Of a stretch of DNA of 31,276 nt, positions 7,125-15,903 are shown one piece after another. This stretch comes from Desulfovibrio sp. UBA6121 (GTDB lineage: Bacteria > Desulfobacterota > Desulfovibrionia > Desulfovibrionales > Desulfovibrionaceae). Both the position numbers and the translations under genes were made by a program. The stretch's first letter is position 1, and the number at the start of each line of letters is the position of its first letter. The stretch is from assembly GCA_002422505.1 (NCBI GenBank), contig DIVX01000140.1:37876-69151 (forward strand), read 5' to 3'. The notes under the pieces are model-generated. The model was not told the DNA's origin, did not search any database, and saw only the letters and a list, made by a program, of their open reading frames with translations.

Positions 7125-8606
7125 ATGGCTGACGAAAACGTTCAGGCTTCTGCAGGGCAGGCCGCCCAAACCGGGGAGAGCGAAAGCCTCCTCGACCAGA
7201 TTGTCGAGGCCTCCAAGCTCAAACCCTCCGACGAGGGTTTTGCAGCCACCAAGGCCGGGTTGCAGGCCTTTTTGACGCAGTTGGTGCAGACCGGCGGCGA
7301 GGCCAAGGTTTCCGGCGCGCAGGTGGACGACATGCTGGCCGAGATTGACCGCAAGCTTTCCGCCCAGGTCAACGTCATCATGCACAACGACGAATTCCAG
7401 AAGCTGGAGTCGTCCTGGCGCTCGCTCAAGTTCCTGGTGGACCGCACGGACTTCCGGCAGAACATCAAGGTCGAGTTCATGAACGTCTCCAAAGAGGACC
7501 TGCTCTCGGACTTCGAGGACTCCATGGAGGTGGTGAAAAGCGGCCTGTACAAGCAGATTTACACTGCGGAGTACGGCCAGTTCGGCGGCCAGCCCATTGG
7601 GGCCATGGTGGCCAACTACGACTTCGGCCCCGGTCCGCAGGACATTTCGCTGCTGCAGTATGTGGCCTCGGCCGCAGCCATGGCCCACGCGCCCTTTGTG
7701 GCCGCCGCAGGCAAAGACTTCTTCGGCATCGAATCCTGGGAGCAGCTGCCGAACCTGAAGGACCTGCACTCCATCTTCGAAATGCCGCAGTACGCCAAGT
7801 GGCGCTCCTTCCGCGAGAGCGAGGACGCGCGCTACGTGGGCCTCACCCTGCCGAAGTTCCTGCTGCGGCTGCCCTACGGGTCCAACACCGTGCCCGCAAA
7901 GAGCTTCAACTTCCAGGAAACGGCAGAGGACAACGACGACTTCTGCTGGGGCAACACCGCCTTCGCCTTTGCCTCGCGCCTTACCGACAGCTTCGCCAAA
8001 TACCGTTGGTGCGCCAACATCATCGGCCCGCAGGGCGGCGGCGCGGTGGAGAACCTGCCGCTGTACCAGTTCGAGGCCATGGGCCAGACCCAGACCAAGA
8101 TTCCCACCCAGGTGCTTATAAGCGAGCGCCGCGAGTACGAGCTGGCCGAGGAGGGCTTCATCGCCCTCACCATGCGCAAGGGCTCGGACAATGCGGCCTT
8201 CTTCTCGGCCAACGCCACCCAGAAGGGCAAGGTGTTCCCCAACACCCCGGAGGGCAAGGAGGCGGAGATGAACTTCAAGCTCTCCACCCAGCTGCCCTAT
8301 ATGATGATCATGAACAGGCTGGCCCATTACATCAAGGTCATCCAGCGCGAGAACATAGGCACCTGGAAGGAGCGCACCGACCTTGAGAGCGAGCTGAACA
8401 AGTGGGTGAGCCAGTACGTGACCGAGATGGACAACCCCGACCCCACGACCCGAAGCAAGCGGCCCCTCCGGCTCGCCAAGATCGAGGTCAACGACGTGGC
8501 CGGGGATCCTGGCTGGTATTCGGTGACGCTCAAGGCGCGGCCTCATTTCAAGTACATGGGCGCAAGCTTCACCCTGTCTCTCGTCGGCAAGTTGGACAAG
8601 GAATAG
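7125..8606 (+). CDS. tssC: T6SS contractile sheath large subunit TssC (VipB)
   Basis: The 493-aa protein has the normal TssC length. Family signatures include the Trp-containing SSWRSLKFLVDRTDF, IKVEFMNVSKEDLLSDF, GAMVANYDFG, FCWGNTAFAFASRL and LSTQLPYMMIMNRLAHYIK. A charged N-terminal helix (about 1-60) corresponds to the segment of TssC that ClpV engages after contraction. It forms most of the outer sheath wall with TssB. AGGAGGAG precedes the ATG. hcp follows 39 bp later. Confidence 0.97.
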   Translation: MADENVQASAGQAAQTGESESLLDQIVEASKLKPSDEGFAATKAGLQAFLTQLVQTGGEAKVSGAQVDDMLAEIDRKLSAQVNVIMHNDEFQKLESSWRSLKFLVDRTDFRQNIKVEFMNVSKEDLLSDFEDSMEVVKSGLYKQIYTAEYGQFGGQPIGAMVANYDFGPGPQDISLLQYVASAAAMAHAPFVAAAGKDFFGIESWEQLPNLKDLHSIFEMPQYAKWRSFRESEDARYVGLTLPKFLLRLPYGSNTVPAKSFNFQETAEDNDDFCWGNTAFAFASRLTDSFAKYRWCANIIGPQGGGAVENLPLYQFEAMGQTQTKIPTQVLISERREYELAEEGFIALTMRKGSDNAAFFSANATQKGKVFPNTPEGKEAEMNFKLSTQLPYMMIMNRLAHYIKVIQRENIGTWKERTDLESELNKWVSQYVTEMDNPDPTTRSKRPLRLAKIEVNDVAGDPGWYSVTLKARPHFKYMGASFTLSLVGKLDKE

Positions 8607-8645
8607 TTCCTCGCAACGAACACTTTGCCTCAAGGAGGGAGTTTC

Positions 8646-9125
8646 ATGGCTTTGCTCGCGTACATGGCAGTCAAGGGTAAGACCCAGAGCGACATCAAGG
8701 GCGACTGTTCCCAGGGCGGCGACAAGAAAGACAAGATGGTCGTCTATGCCTGCGACCACACGGTGGAGATTCCCAAGGACACCCACACCGGGCTGCCCAC
8801 GGGCCAGCGCATCCACCATCCCTACACCGTGACCAAGCACAAGGACCAGGCCAGCCCCAAGCTGTACAAGGCCTGCTGCACTGGCGAGACTTGCTCCGTG
8901 ACCCTGGATTATTACCGCATCAAGCCCACTGGCGAGGAAGAGAAGTACTTCACGGTCAAGATGGAGGACGCCATCGTCGTCAGCGCGCATGCGTATACGC
9001 CGCTGACCTTCCTGCCGGAGAACAAGCCCTACCACGACCTGGAGGAGATCTCCTTCACCTATTCCAAGATCACCTGGACCTACAACGACGGCAACATCGA
9101 ATACGTTGACAATTGGAAGGCTTAG
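8646..9125 (+). CDS. hcp: T6SS inner tube protein Hcp (TssD)
   Basis: The 159-aa protein belongs to the enterobacterial/Vibrio type of Hcp. HTGLPTGQRIHHPYTVTK and SPKLYKACCTGE match the extended-loop region, and ITWTYNDGNIEYVDNW matches the family's C-terminus. Hexameric Hcp rings stack into the tube that is fired through the sheath. I chose the ATG at 8646, with AAGGAGG at 8632-8638, over an in-frame ATG at 8625 that overlaps the Shine-Dalgarno region. The protein carries five cysteines (21, 36, 77, 78, 83), which seems high for Hcp. A strong hairpin follows the gene, suggesting that hcp is the most abundant message of the locus. Confidence 0.97.
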   Translation: MALLAYMAVKGKTQSDIKGDCSQGGDKKDKMVVYACDHTVEIPKDTHTGLPTGQRIHHPYTVTKHKDQASPKLYKACCTGETCSVTLDYYRIKPTGEEEKYFTVKMEDAIVVSAHAYTPLTFLPENKPYHDLEEISFTYSKITWTYNDGNIEYVDNWKA

Positions 9126-9135
9126 CAATGGACCT

Positions 9136-9169
9136 GGCGGCGCGCCGGACTGTGGCGCGCCGCCGTTTT
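9136..9169 (+). terminator. Hairpin terminator or attenuator after hcp
   Basis: GGCGGCGCGCC (9136-9146) pairs perfectly over 11 bp with GGCGCGCCGCC (9154-9164) around a 7-base loop, followed by G and four T. It lies 10 bases after the hcp stop. The T-run is short, so read-through into tssE is likely. A partial terminator here would let hcp be made in excess over the baseplate genes and would also protect the hcp 3' end. Confidence 0.7.
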
Positions 9170-9196
9170 CCACATCGGCCGGGCGGGTAGGGGATA

Positions 9197-9613
9197 ATGC
9201 GCGAGAAGAGACTGCTGGAACGGCTGCGGGCCGTGGAACTGGACCCGGACTGGCGCGGCGGCTCCGACCCTGCGGCGGCCATCCAGTCGGTGCTGGGGCA
9301 CGTGGTAAAGATTTTGAACACCCGGCAGGGCAGCACGCCCATCGCCCAGGACTTCGGCGTGCCGGACTTCACCTCCATCGCCAGCACCTTCGGCGCGGAA
9401 TCCGTGGCGCAGATCGAGGAAGCCATTGTCCGGGTCATTCAGAAGTTCGAGCCCCGGCTTACGGCGGTGCGCGTGACCTTTGAACCCCAGGAGGACAAGT
9501 CCTTCGCTTTGGCTTTCAAGCTGCAAGCCCAGTTGGCGGCGGAAGGCCAGGCCACCCCGGTGGTTTTCGAAACCATCCTGAACCCCGACGGCCGCATCGT
9601 GGTCATGCAATAG
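9197..9613 (+). CDS. tssE: T6SS baseplate protein TssE (gp25-like)
   Basis: The 138-aa protein is homologous to phage T4 gp25. The core runs from IQSVLGHVVKILNTRQGS, through DFGVPDFTSI, to the IQKFEPRLTAVRVTF segment typical of the gp25/TssE lysozyme-like fold. TssE sits at the inner baseplate wedge, where it starts sheath polymerisation. The ribosome-binding site is modest (AGGGGAT directly before ATG). It is the first gene after the post-hcp hairpin and 15 bp before tssF, so the baseplate genes form a sub-cluster. Confidence 0.94.
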   Translation: MREKRLLERLRAVELDPDWRGGSDPAAAIQSVLGHVVKILNTRQGSTPIAQDFGVPDFTSIASTFGAESVAQIEEAIVRVIQKFEPRLTAVRVTFEPQEDKSFALAFKLQAQLAAEGQATPVVFETILNPDGRIVVMQ

Positions 9614-9628
9614 CGGGAGAGCGCCCAC

Positions 9629-11365
9629 GTGATCGAGAAGTACTACCAGCGCGAGCTCTCGCACCTGCGCGACCTTGCGGCGGATTTCGCCAAGGCCCAC
9701 CCGGCCGTGGCGCCGCTCTTGTCCGGTCCCTCGGCCGACCCGGACGTGGAGCGCATTCTCGAAGGCACGGCGTTTCTTTCCGGCCTGGTGTACGAGAAGC
9801 TCGACGACGACTTCCCGGAGATCGTCCACGGGCTCATCCAGCTCATCTTTCCGCACTACCTGCGGCCCATTCCCTCGTCCACGCTCATCCGCTTCACGCC
9901 CAGGAAAAGCCTCATGGAGACCGTGACGGTCAAGGCGGGCACGGCCATTGATTCCGTGGAGAGCGAGGGCACGCGCTGCACCTTCACCACCAGCTACGAT
10001 GTGGACCTGCACCCGCTTTCCGTCACCGGCGCAACCTACGAATCCCGTGGCGGGGAGAGCGGGTGCTTCACGCTCTCGCTCAATCTGGCCAAGAATTTGC
10101 CGCTTGCAAACTTTCGCGCCAAGAGCCTGCGCTTTCATCTCTCGGGCGACTACGCCGAGGCCACGCGCCGCTACTGGCTGCTCTTCACCCGGCTGAAGGA
10201 GATTCGCCTGGTGCCCGGCGAGGGCGGCGCGCCCATGAGCTTGCGCCCCTCCAGCCTGCGGCCCGTGGGCTTCGACGAGGACGAGGCCCTGATTCCCTTC
10301 CCGGCGCGTTCGTTCCCCGGCTACCGGGTGCTGCAGGAGTACTTCATCCTGCCGGAAAAGTTTTTGTTTTTCGACCTGACCGGCCTGGACGCTTGGCGTT
10401 CGCGCGGGCAGGGCGGGGCCTTTTCCATCGAATTCGTGTTCGCCAAGCTGCCCCCGGAAATGCCGCCTCTGCGGGCCGAGCACTTCCAGCTCTACGTCAC
10501 CCCGGCGCTGAACCTGTTTCCCTACCACGCAGATCCCATTCTGCTGGACCACAAGAAGCCGGAGTACGCCATCCGGCCCTCTGGCCAGAATCGCGACCAT
10601 TACCAGGTCTTCACCGTGAACAAGGTGACGAGCTTCGTGCAGGGCTCGGTGCAGGAGCGGGAATACCAGCCCTTCGAGATGTTCAACCCCCAGGTGGAGG
10701 CCACGCCGGTCTACTCGCTGCACCACCGGCTTTCGCCCCTGGGCGGCAAGGCGGAGCTGCACCTCTCCGTGGCCTATCCCGGCTCCGGCGAGCTGCCCAA
10801 GCCGGAAACCCTCTCCGTTGAGATCTTGTGCACCAACGCCTCCCTGCCGGAGACCCTGCGCGCGGGCGACGTGCGCCTGCCCACGGAAACCTCGCCGGAG
10901 CTGGCGGAGTTCACCAGCATCCGCCCGCCCACCGCGCCCGTGCAGCCGCCCCTGGGCAACAACATGCTCTGGCGGCTTTTGTCGCACCTGTACCTGAACT
11001 ACCTTTCCGTGGCCACGGCGGAGAACCTGCGCTCCATGCTCAAGCTCTATATCTTTACCGAAACGCGCGACCGCGTGGCGGTTCTGGCCAACACGCGCCG
11101 GGTGGAGGGCATTACCGCCATGAGCGTGCGCGCGGCGGAACGCATCGTGCGCGGGCGCATCGCGCGCGGGCAGGATATTCAGCTGACGCTGGACCGCCAG
11201 GGCTTTGCCGGGGAGGGCGACATGTTCCTCTTCGGCTCCGTGCTGGATGTGTTTCTTGGCAACTACGCGGCCATCAATTCCTTCACCCGGCTGACCGCAG
11301 AAGACGTTCTGCGCAAGGAGCGGTTCGTATGGCCCGAGAGGCTGGGCGACAGGCCCCTGCTCTGA
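9629..11365 (+). CDS. tssF: T6SS baseplate protein TssF (VasA)
   Basis: The 578-aa protein starts with the characteristic IEKYYQRELSHLRDLAADFA segment and continues with FHPHYLRPIPS-like FPHYLRPIPS at about residues 74-83, all typical of TssF/VasA. Two TssF copies with one TssG make the trifunnel of the baseplate wedge. The start is a GTG (9629-9631) with GGGAG about nine bases upstream. Its 3' end overlaps tssG by 37 bp, an unusually long overlap within this cluster. Confidence 0.95.
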   Translation: MIEKYYQRELSHLRDLAADFAKAHPAVAPLLSGPSADPDVERILEGTAFLSGLVYEKLDDDFPEIVHGLIQLIFPHYLRPIPSSTLIRFTPRKSLMETVTVKAGTAIDSVESEGTRCTFTTSYDVDLHPLSVTGATYESRGGESGCFTLSLNLAKNLPLANFRAKSLRFHLSGDYAEATRRYWLLFTRLKEIRLVPGEGGAPMSLRPSSLRPVGFDEDEALIPFPARSFPGYRVLQEYFILPEKFLFFDLTGLDAWRSRGQGGAFSIEFVFAKLPPEMPPLRAEHFQLYVTPALNLFPYHADPILLDHKKPEYAIRPSGQNRDHYQVFTVNKVTSFVQGSVQEREYQPFEMFNPQVEATPVYSLHHRLSPLGGKAELHLSVAYPGSGELPKPETLSVEILCTNASLPETLRAGDVRLPTETSPELAEFTSIRPPTAPVQPPLGNNMLWRLLSHLYLNYLSVATAENLRSMLKLYIFTETRDRVAVLANTRRVEGITAMSVRAAERIVRGRIARGQDIQLTLDRQGFAGEGDMFLFGSVLDVFLGNYAAINSFTRLTAEDVLRKERFVWPERLGDRPLL

Positions 11366-12444
11366 ACGGGCAGGCGGAGCCCGGCGCGCCTGACCGGGCG
11401 GCGGCCCCCACGCTCCTGGAGCAGCTGCGCGCCAACCCGCGCGCGTTCTCCTTTGTGCAGGCGGTGCGGCTGCTGCGCCAGGCCCACGGCGGCGCGGATC
11501 TGGCCCGGTCCGAGCGCTTCCTGCGCGAGCGGGTGCGCGTGCGCGCGCTGCTCTCCCTGGGCTTTCCCGCCACGGACCTGGCCGACCTTGAGGAACTGCC
11601 CCCGCGCGAGGGCGAGTCCGGCCCGGACCAGGAGCGCTTCCGGCTCACGGCCACCTTTTTGGGGCTCTACGGCCCTTCCTCGCCCCTGCCCACCTTCTAC
11701 ACAGAGGAACTCCTCGACGAGCAGTCCGAGGACCGCAACGTCAGCCGCGACTTTCTGGACATGGTGGGCGACGGCTTCTTCCACCTGTTCTTTCTGGCCT
11801 GGGCGCGGCACCGCCTGCCGCTCAAGGTGTGCGAGGAACGCAACGCCGCCACCATGGAGCGCCTGTTCAGCCTTGTGGGCCTGGGCGACCCGGAGGTGCG
11901 CAAGATCTTCACGCATCCGGGCATGCTGCTGCGCGCCGCCGGGCTGTTGACGCAGTTTCCGCGCTCCGCCGCCGGGCTCAAGGGCCTGCTGGCCGACCGC
12001 GCAGGCGCGCCGGTCAGGGTGGTGCAGTGCGTTTCGCGCCACGTGCCCATCCCGGAAGATCAGCGCTGCTTTCTGGGGCACGATACGGCCCAGCTGGGCG
12101 ATACGGCCTGGCTTGGCAGCCAGGTGCGCGATGACATCGGCAAGTTCCGCCTTGAGGTCGGCCCCTTGAGCGCCGCAAACTTCCATCTGGTCATTCCCGG
12201 GGGCGAGTGGCACCTGTCCATTGTGCGGCTGGTGCGTTTTTACTGCACGGAACCCCTGGAGTTCGATGTGCTTCTTCGCCTGGACCCCGCCGAGGCCGAG
12301 GATGGCCGCCTGGGCACGGGCGTGTGGTCGCAGCTTGGCTGCGATGCCTGGCTTGGCCGCGCGGCGGGCAAGGAGCCGCAGGCCCTGTTCACCAATCTGC
12401 GGCGGCAGTACGACAGCAATCAGCAAAGGAGTGTGGCGCAATGA
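11329..12444 (+). CDS. tssG: T6SS baseplate protein TssG (VasB)
   Basis: The 371-aa protein shows the TssG hallmarks ANPRAFSFVQAVRLLRQAHG near the N-terminus, FLGLYGPSSPLPTFYTEEL, and DFLDMVGDGFFHLFFLAWARHR. TssG binds TssF and contacts TssK in the baseplate. The frame is open far upstream, but the ATG at 11329 has AAGGAG eight bases before it, and earlier codons lie inside tssF in another frame. It overlaps tssF by 37 bp. Its TGA overlaps the clpV ATG as ATGA, so tssF, tssG and clpV should be translationally coupled. Confidence 0.94.
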   Translation: MAREAGRQAPALNGQAEPGAPDRAAAPTLLEQLRANPRAFSFVQAVRLLRQAHGGADLARSERFLRERVRVRALLSLGFPATDLADLEELPPREGESGPDQERFRLTATFLGLYGPSSPLPTFYTEELLDEQSEDRNVSRDFLDMVGDGFFHLFFLAWARHRLPLKVCEERNAATMERLFSLVGLGDPEVRKIFTHPGMLLRAAGLLTQFPRSAAGLKGLLADRAGAPVRVVQCVSRHVPIPEDQRCFLGHDTAQLGDTAWLGSQVRDDIGKFRLEVGPLSAANFHLVIPGGEWHLSIVRLVRFYCTEPLEFDVLLRLDPAEAEDGRLGTGVWSQLGCDAWLGRAAGKEPQALFTNLRRQYDSNQQRSVAQ

Positions 12445-15089
12445 TCGGCGTTGACATGAAAGCGCTTCTTGAGAAGTGCAACGGTTTCTGCACCCAGGCG
12501 TTGCATGCCGCGGCCGGGCTCACGGTCAACCGCACCCATTACGAGGTTACGGTGGAGCACTTTCTGCTCTCCTGCCTGGAGGACCAGAACTGCGACGCCT
12601 CGCTGGCCCTGGCGCGCTCCGGCGTGGATGCCGGGCGTCTCAAGAAGGCGCTGAACGACGCCATGGAGGACTTCCGGGCGGGCAACTCCGCGCGGCCGGT
12701 GTTTTCCCCCATGCTTGTGGAGCTTCTGGAGGCCGCCTGGCTGGTCAGCTCCGTTGACCTGGGCCTGTCGCGCATCCGGTCCGGCTCCGCGCTTTTGGCC
12801 TTTTTGCGCAAGCCCAGCTTCTATGCCCAGGGCGGCTATTCCGAGCTGCTGGGCCAGGTGAACCGCGAGGACCTGCAAAAGAGCTTCTGGCAGCTCACCA
12901 AGGCCTCCACCGAAACCGGCGGCGAGACCGGCGGCGCAGGCGCGGAGGCTTCCGGCAGGGCTGCGGGCGCGCCGGGCGCGGGCGGCGAAAGCTTCATCGC
13001 CAAGTTCTGCGAGGACTTCACCGCCAAGGCCGCCGGCGGCAAGATCGACGCCGTGTTTGGCCGCGACGCCGAGATCCGGCAGATTGTGGACATTTTGGCG
13101 CGCCGCCGCAAAAACAACCCCATCCTGGTGGGCGAGCCCGGCGTGGGCAAAACCGCCGTCATCGAGGGCCTAGCCCTGCGCATCACCCAGAACGACGTGC
13201 CGGAGCTCTTGCAGGGCGTTACGCTCCTGGGGCTCGACATGGGCCTTTTGGAGGCCGGGGCGGGCATGAAGGGCGAGTTCGAGCGCAGGCTCAAGGGCGT
13301 GCTCGACGAGATCAAGAGTTCGGAAAAGCCCATTGTGCTGTTCATCGACGAAGCCCACACCCTGGTGGGCGCGGGCGGCGCGGCGGGCGGCTCCGACGCG
13401 GCCAACCTGCTCAAGCCCGCCCTGGCGCGCGGCGAAATCAAGACCTGCGCGGCCACCACCTGGAAGGAATACAAGAAGTACTTCGAGAAGGACCCGGCCC
13501 TGGCCCGGCGTTTCCAGCTGGTGAAGCTCGACGAGCCCAGCCCGCAGACGGCGGCGCTTATTCTGCGCGGCGTGCGCGATTCCTATGAGAAGGCCCACCG
13601 CGTCATCATCCGCGACGACGCCATCGCCGCCGCCGCAGAATACTCGCACCGCTACATCACCGGGCGCTTCCTGCCGGATAAGGCCATCGACCTCATGGAC
13701 ACGGCCTGCGCGCGGGTCAAGGTCAGCCTGTCCTCCAAGCCGGGCGAGCTGGAAGACAAGGAGCGCGCCGCCCAGGCGGCGGAGCGCGAGCGCAAGGCGC
13801 TGCTGCGCGACCAGGCCAACGGCGCGCCCGTGGACGAGGCCCGCATCGTCGAGCTGGCCGCAATCATCGCCGAGGCGGACACCCAGGCGGAAGCCATCCG
13901 CGCCGGGTGGCGCAGCGAGCTGGAGGCCGCCCACGCCCTGGTGGAGGCGCGCACGGCCTTGATCGACGCCAAAAAGGAACTGCCCGACGGCCAGGAGCCC
14001 CCGCAGGAGCTGGTGGCGGCGCTTACTGGCGCGCGCGCGGCCTTTGAAACCGCCCGCTTCGGCGACGGCCTGGTGTCCATAGAGGTGACGCCGGACGTGG
14101 TGGCCCGCGTCGTCAGCGACTGGACCGGCATTCCCCTGGGCAAGGTGGCGCGGGAGCAGGCCGCCCTGGTGGCCGACCTGGAGCACAGGCTCACCGAGCG
14201 CATCAAGGGCCAGGACGCGGCCATTGCCGCCGTGGGCGAGGCCATCAAGGCCAGCAAGGCGGGCCTGCGCGCGCCGGAGCAGCCCGTGGGCGTGTTTTTG
14301 CTGGTGGGGCCCTCCGGCGTGGGTAAAACCGAAACCGGCCTGACCCTGGCCGACATGCTCTTTGGCGACGAGAAGAGCGTGGTCACCATCAACATGAGCG
14401 AATTCCAGGAAAAGCACACCGTTTCGCGGCTTATCGGCTCGCCCCCGGGCTATGTGGGCTACGGCGAGGGCGGCATGCTGACAGAGGCCGTGCGCCAGCG
14501 CCCGTACTCCGTGGTGCTGCTGGACGAAGTGGAAAAGGCCCATCTGGACGTGCTGAACCTGTTCTACCAGGTGTTCGACAAAGGCATGCTGGCCGATGGC
14601 GAGGGTAAGGAGATCAGCTTCCGCAACACGGTGATCATGCTTACCTCCAACCTGGCCTCCGACGTGATCCAGGAGATGACCAAGGACGGGGCCGAGGTGG
14701 ACCTGGAAACCCTGCTTTCCGCCGTGCGGCCCATCTTGTCCGAGCACTTCAAGCCCGCGCTGCTCGCGCGCATGACCATCGTGCCCTACAAGAGCCTCTC
14801 GGCCGAGGCCCTGGGGCGCATCTCCGCGCTCAAGCTGGAGAGCCTCAAGCGCCGCCTTATGGCCAACAACAAGATGCAGCTCACCTGGACGGACAAGGTG
14901 CCGGAGACCATAGCCGCGCGCTGCACCGAGGTGGAGACCGGCGCGCGCAACATCGAGTACATTTTGAACGGCACCATACTGCCGCGCATGTCCCAGGAAA
15001 TTCTGGCGCACATGTCCGGCGCGGGCATGCCGTCCTGCGTGGCCCTGGATGTGGGCGAGGACGGCGCTTTCACCATGACCTTCTCGTAA
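12441..15089 (+). CDS. clpV: T6SS AAA+ sheath-recycling ATPase ClpV (TssH)
   Basis: The 882-aa ATPase unfolds the contracted TssB/TssC sheath so that subunits can be reused. The N-domain (about 1-160) is a Clp-N fold with the ClpV pattern VNRTHYEVTVEHFLLSCLED. The first AAA+ module has Walker A GEPGVGKT (about 231-238) and Walker B VLFIDEAH (about 299-306). A coiled middle domain spans about 400-530. The second module has GPSGVGKT (about 623-630) and VVLLDEVEKAH. Both ATPase sites look intact. The ATG at 12441 has AAGGAG nine bases upstream and overlaps the tssG stop. An upstream in-frame extension to 12207 lies inside tssG and is not used. Confidence 0.96.
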   Translation: MIGVDMKALLEKCNGFCTQALHAAAGLTVNRTHYEVTVEHFLLSCLEDQNCDASLALARSGVDAGRLKKALNDAMEDFRAGNSARPVFSPMLVELLEAAWLVSSVDLGLSRIRSGSALLAFLRKPSFYAQGGYSELLGQVNREDLQKSFWQLTKASTETGGETGGAGAEASGRAAGAPGAGGESFIAKFCEDFTAKAAGGKIDAVFGRDAEIRQIVDILARRRKNNPILVGEPGVGKTAVIEGLALRITQNDVPELLQGVTLLGLDMGLLEAGAGMKGEFERRLKGVLDEIKSSEKPIVLFIDEAHTLVGAGGAAGGSDAANLLKPALARGEIKTCAATTWKEYKKYFEKDPALARRFQLVKLDEPSPQTAALILRGVRDSYEKAHRVIIRDDAIAAAAEYSHRYITGRFLPDKAIDLMDTACARVKVSLSSKPGELEDKERAAQAAERERKALLRDQANGAPVDEARIVELAAIIAEADTQAEAIRAGWRSELEAAHALVEARTALIDAKKELPDGQEPPQELVAALTGARAAFETARFGDGLVSIEVTPDVVARVVSDWTGIPLGKVAREQAALVADLEHRLTERIKGQDAAIAAVGEAIKASKAGLRAPEQPVGVFLLVGPSGVGKTETGLTLADMLFGDEKSVVTINMSEFQEKHTVSRLIGSPPGYVGYGEGGMLTEAVRQRPYSVVLLDEVEKAHLDVLNLFYQVFDKGMLADGEGKEISFRNTVIMLTSNLASDVIQEMTKDGAEVDLETLLSAVRPILSEHFKPALLARMTIVPYKSLSAEALGRISALKLESLKRRLMANNKMQLTWTDKVPETIAARCTEVETGARNIEYILNGTILPRMSQEILAHMSGAGMPSCVALDVGEDGAFTMTFS

Positions 15090-15102
15090 GGGAGCGCACG
15101 CC

Positions 15103-15870
15103 ATGAAGAAAACAGTATTCATCAGCATGCTGGACAAGGACGAGGGCCTGGCCAAGCTGCTGTTCCAGGAGGTTGCCCGCTACGGCCTGGAGCCCGCCGG
15201 GCACTTCTGGGTGGACGACCTGCCGAACATGGCCTGGAGCGGAGCCGCACCGGAGCTGGCAAGCGACACCTGCGGCTGCTGGATCATTGTGGGCCAGGCT
15301 GCGCGCTTCAAGGACAAGGCCACGCTGCAGGGGCTGGCGAGCCTGGCCTTGGCGGTCCAGGCGGCGCACGGCCACGGCTTTCCCATCCTGCTTTCGCCCT
15401 CCGGCGGCAAGCTTGATGCGGCCGCGCTGCCTACCCCGCTCAAGGGGGCGGAGATCGTCGCCTCCGGCCTGGGGGTGAAGGCCGTGGCCAAGGTGAACGC
15501 CCGCCGCCAGCAGGAGGCCCAGGAGTACCGCCTGAACCTGCACCCGCTGCCGGGGCTGGGCTTTTGGCTGGAGCTGGGGCCCGGGCGCGACCCCTGGCGC
15601 GGGGCCATGCTGGGCGCAACGGGCGCCGCGCCCGACGCCCACGGCGTGGGCCCTGCCGGGACCATTCCGCAAACCTCCACCCTGCACTACCCGGTGCGCG
15701 GCATGAAGCTGAACCTGGGCGGGGCGGAGTATGAGGCCTGGGGCGTGCACAACGAACTGAGCATGGCGGAATCGTATTACGTGCGCCTGAACGGCACGCC
15801 GGAATCCCTGGTGTTCGGCCCGTTCCCGGACGACGACGAAGTGAGCGTCTTTACTGTTTCTTTCACATAG
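15103..15870 (+). CDS. Unrecognised two-domain protein between clpV and tssJ (Rossmann/TIR-like N-terminus)
   Basis: I do not recognise a named family for this 255-aa protein. The first 125 residues alternate strands and helices like a small Rossmann-type or TIR/flavodoxin-like fold: TVFISML (4-10), a helix, HFWVDDL (34-40), CGCWIIVGQ (57-65), a helix, and FPILLSPSGG (93-102). After a charged helix (about 125-142) comes a Gly/Pro-rich, probably beta-rich domain ending in VFGPFPDDDEVSVFTVSF. There is no signal peptide or membrane segment, so it should be cytoplasmic. GGGAG precedes the ATG by about eight bases. It starts 13 bp after clpV and is followed 33 bp later by tssJ, so it is embedded in the core operon. 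A structural or regulatory accessory role is inferred from position only. Confidence 0.8.
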   Translation: MKKTVFISMLDKDEGLAKLLFQEVARYGLEPAGHFWVDDLPNMAWSGAAPELASDTCGCWIIVGQAARFKDKATLQGLASLALAVQAAHGHGFPILLSPSGGKLDAAALPTPLKGAEIVASGLGVKAVAKVNARRQQEAQEYRLNLHPLPGLGFWLELGPGRDPWRGAMLGATGAAPDAHGVGPAGTIPQTSTLHYPVRGMKLNLGGAEYEAWGVHNELSMAESYYVRLNGTPESLVFGPFPDDDEVSVFTVSFT

Positions 15871-15903
15871 GGTAGTTGCAAGAATGACGAAAGGTGTAAG
15901 ACC

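Noticed and set aside
7098..9173. Long minus-strand frame (691 aa) opposite tssC and hcp
   Set aside because: It is antisense to two certain genes, rich in His/Gly/Leu/Val, and has no recognisable family motif. Long antisense frames are expected at this GC content.
12207..12440. N-terminal extension of ClpV
   Set aside because: The extension lies inside tssG in another frame. The ATG at 12441 has AAGGAG upstream and gives the normal ClpV N-terminus.
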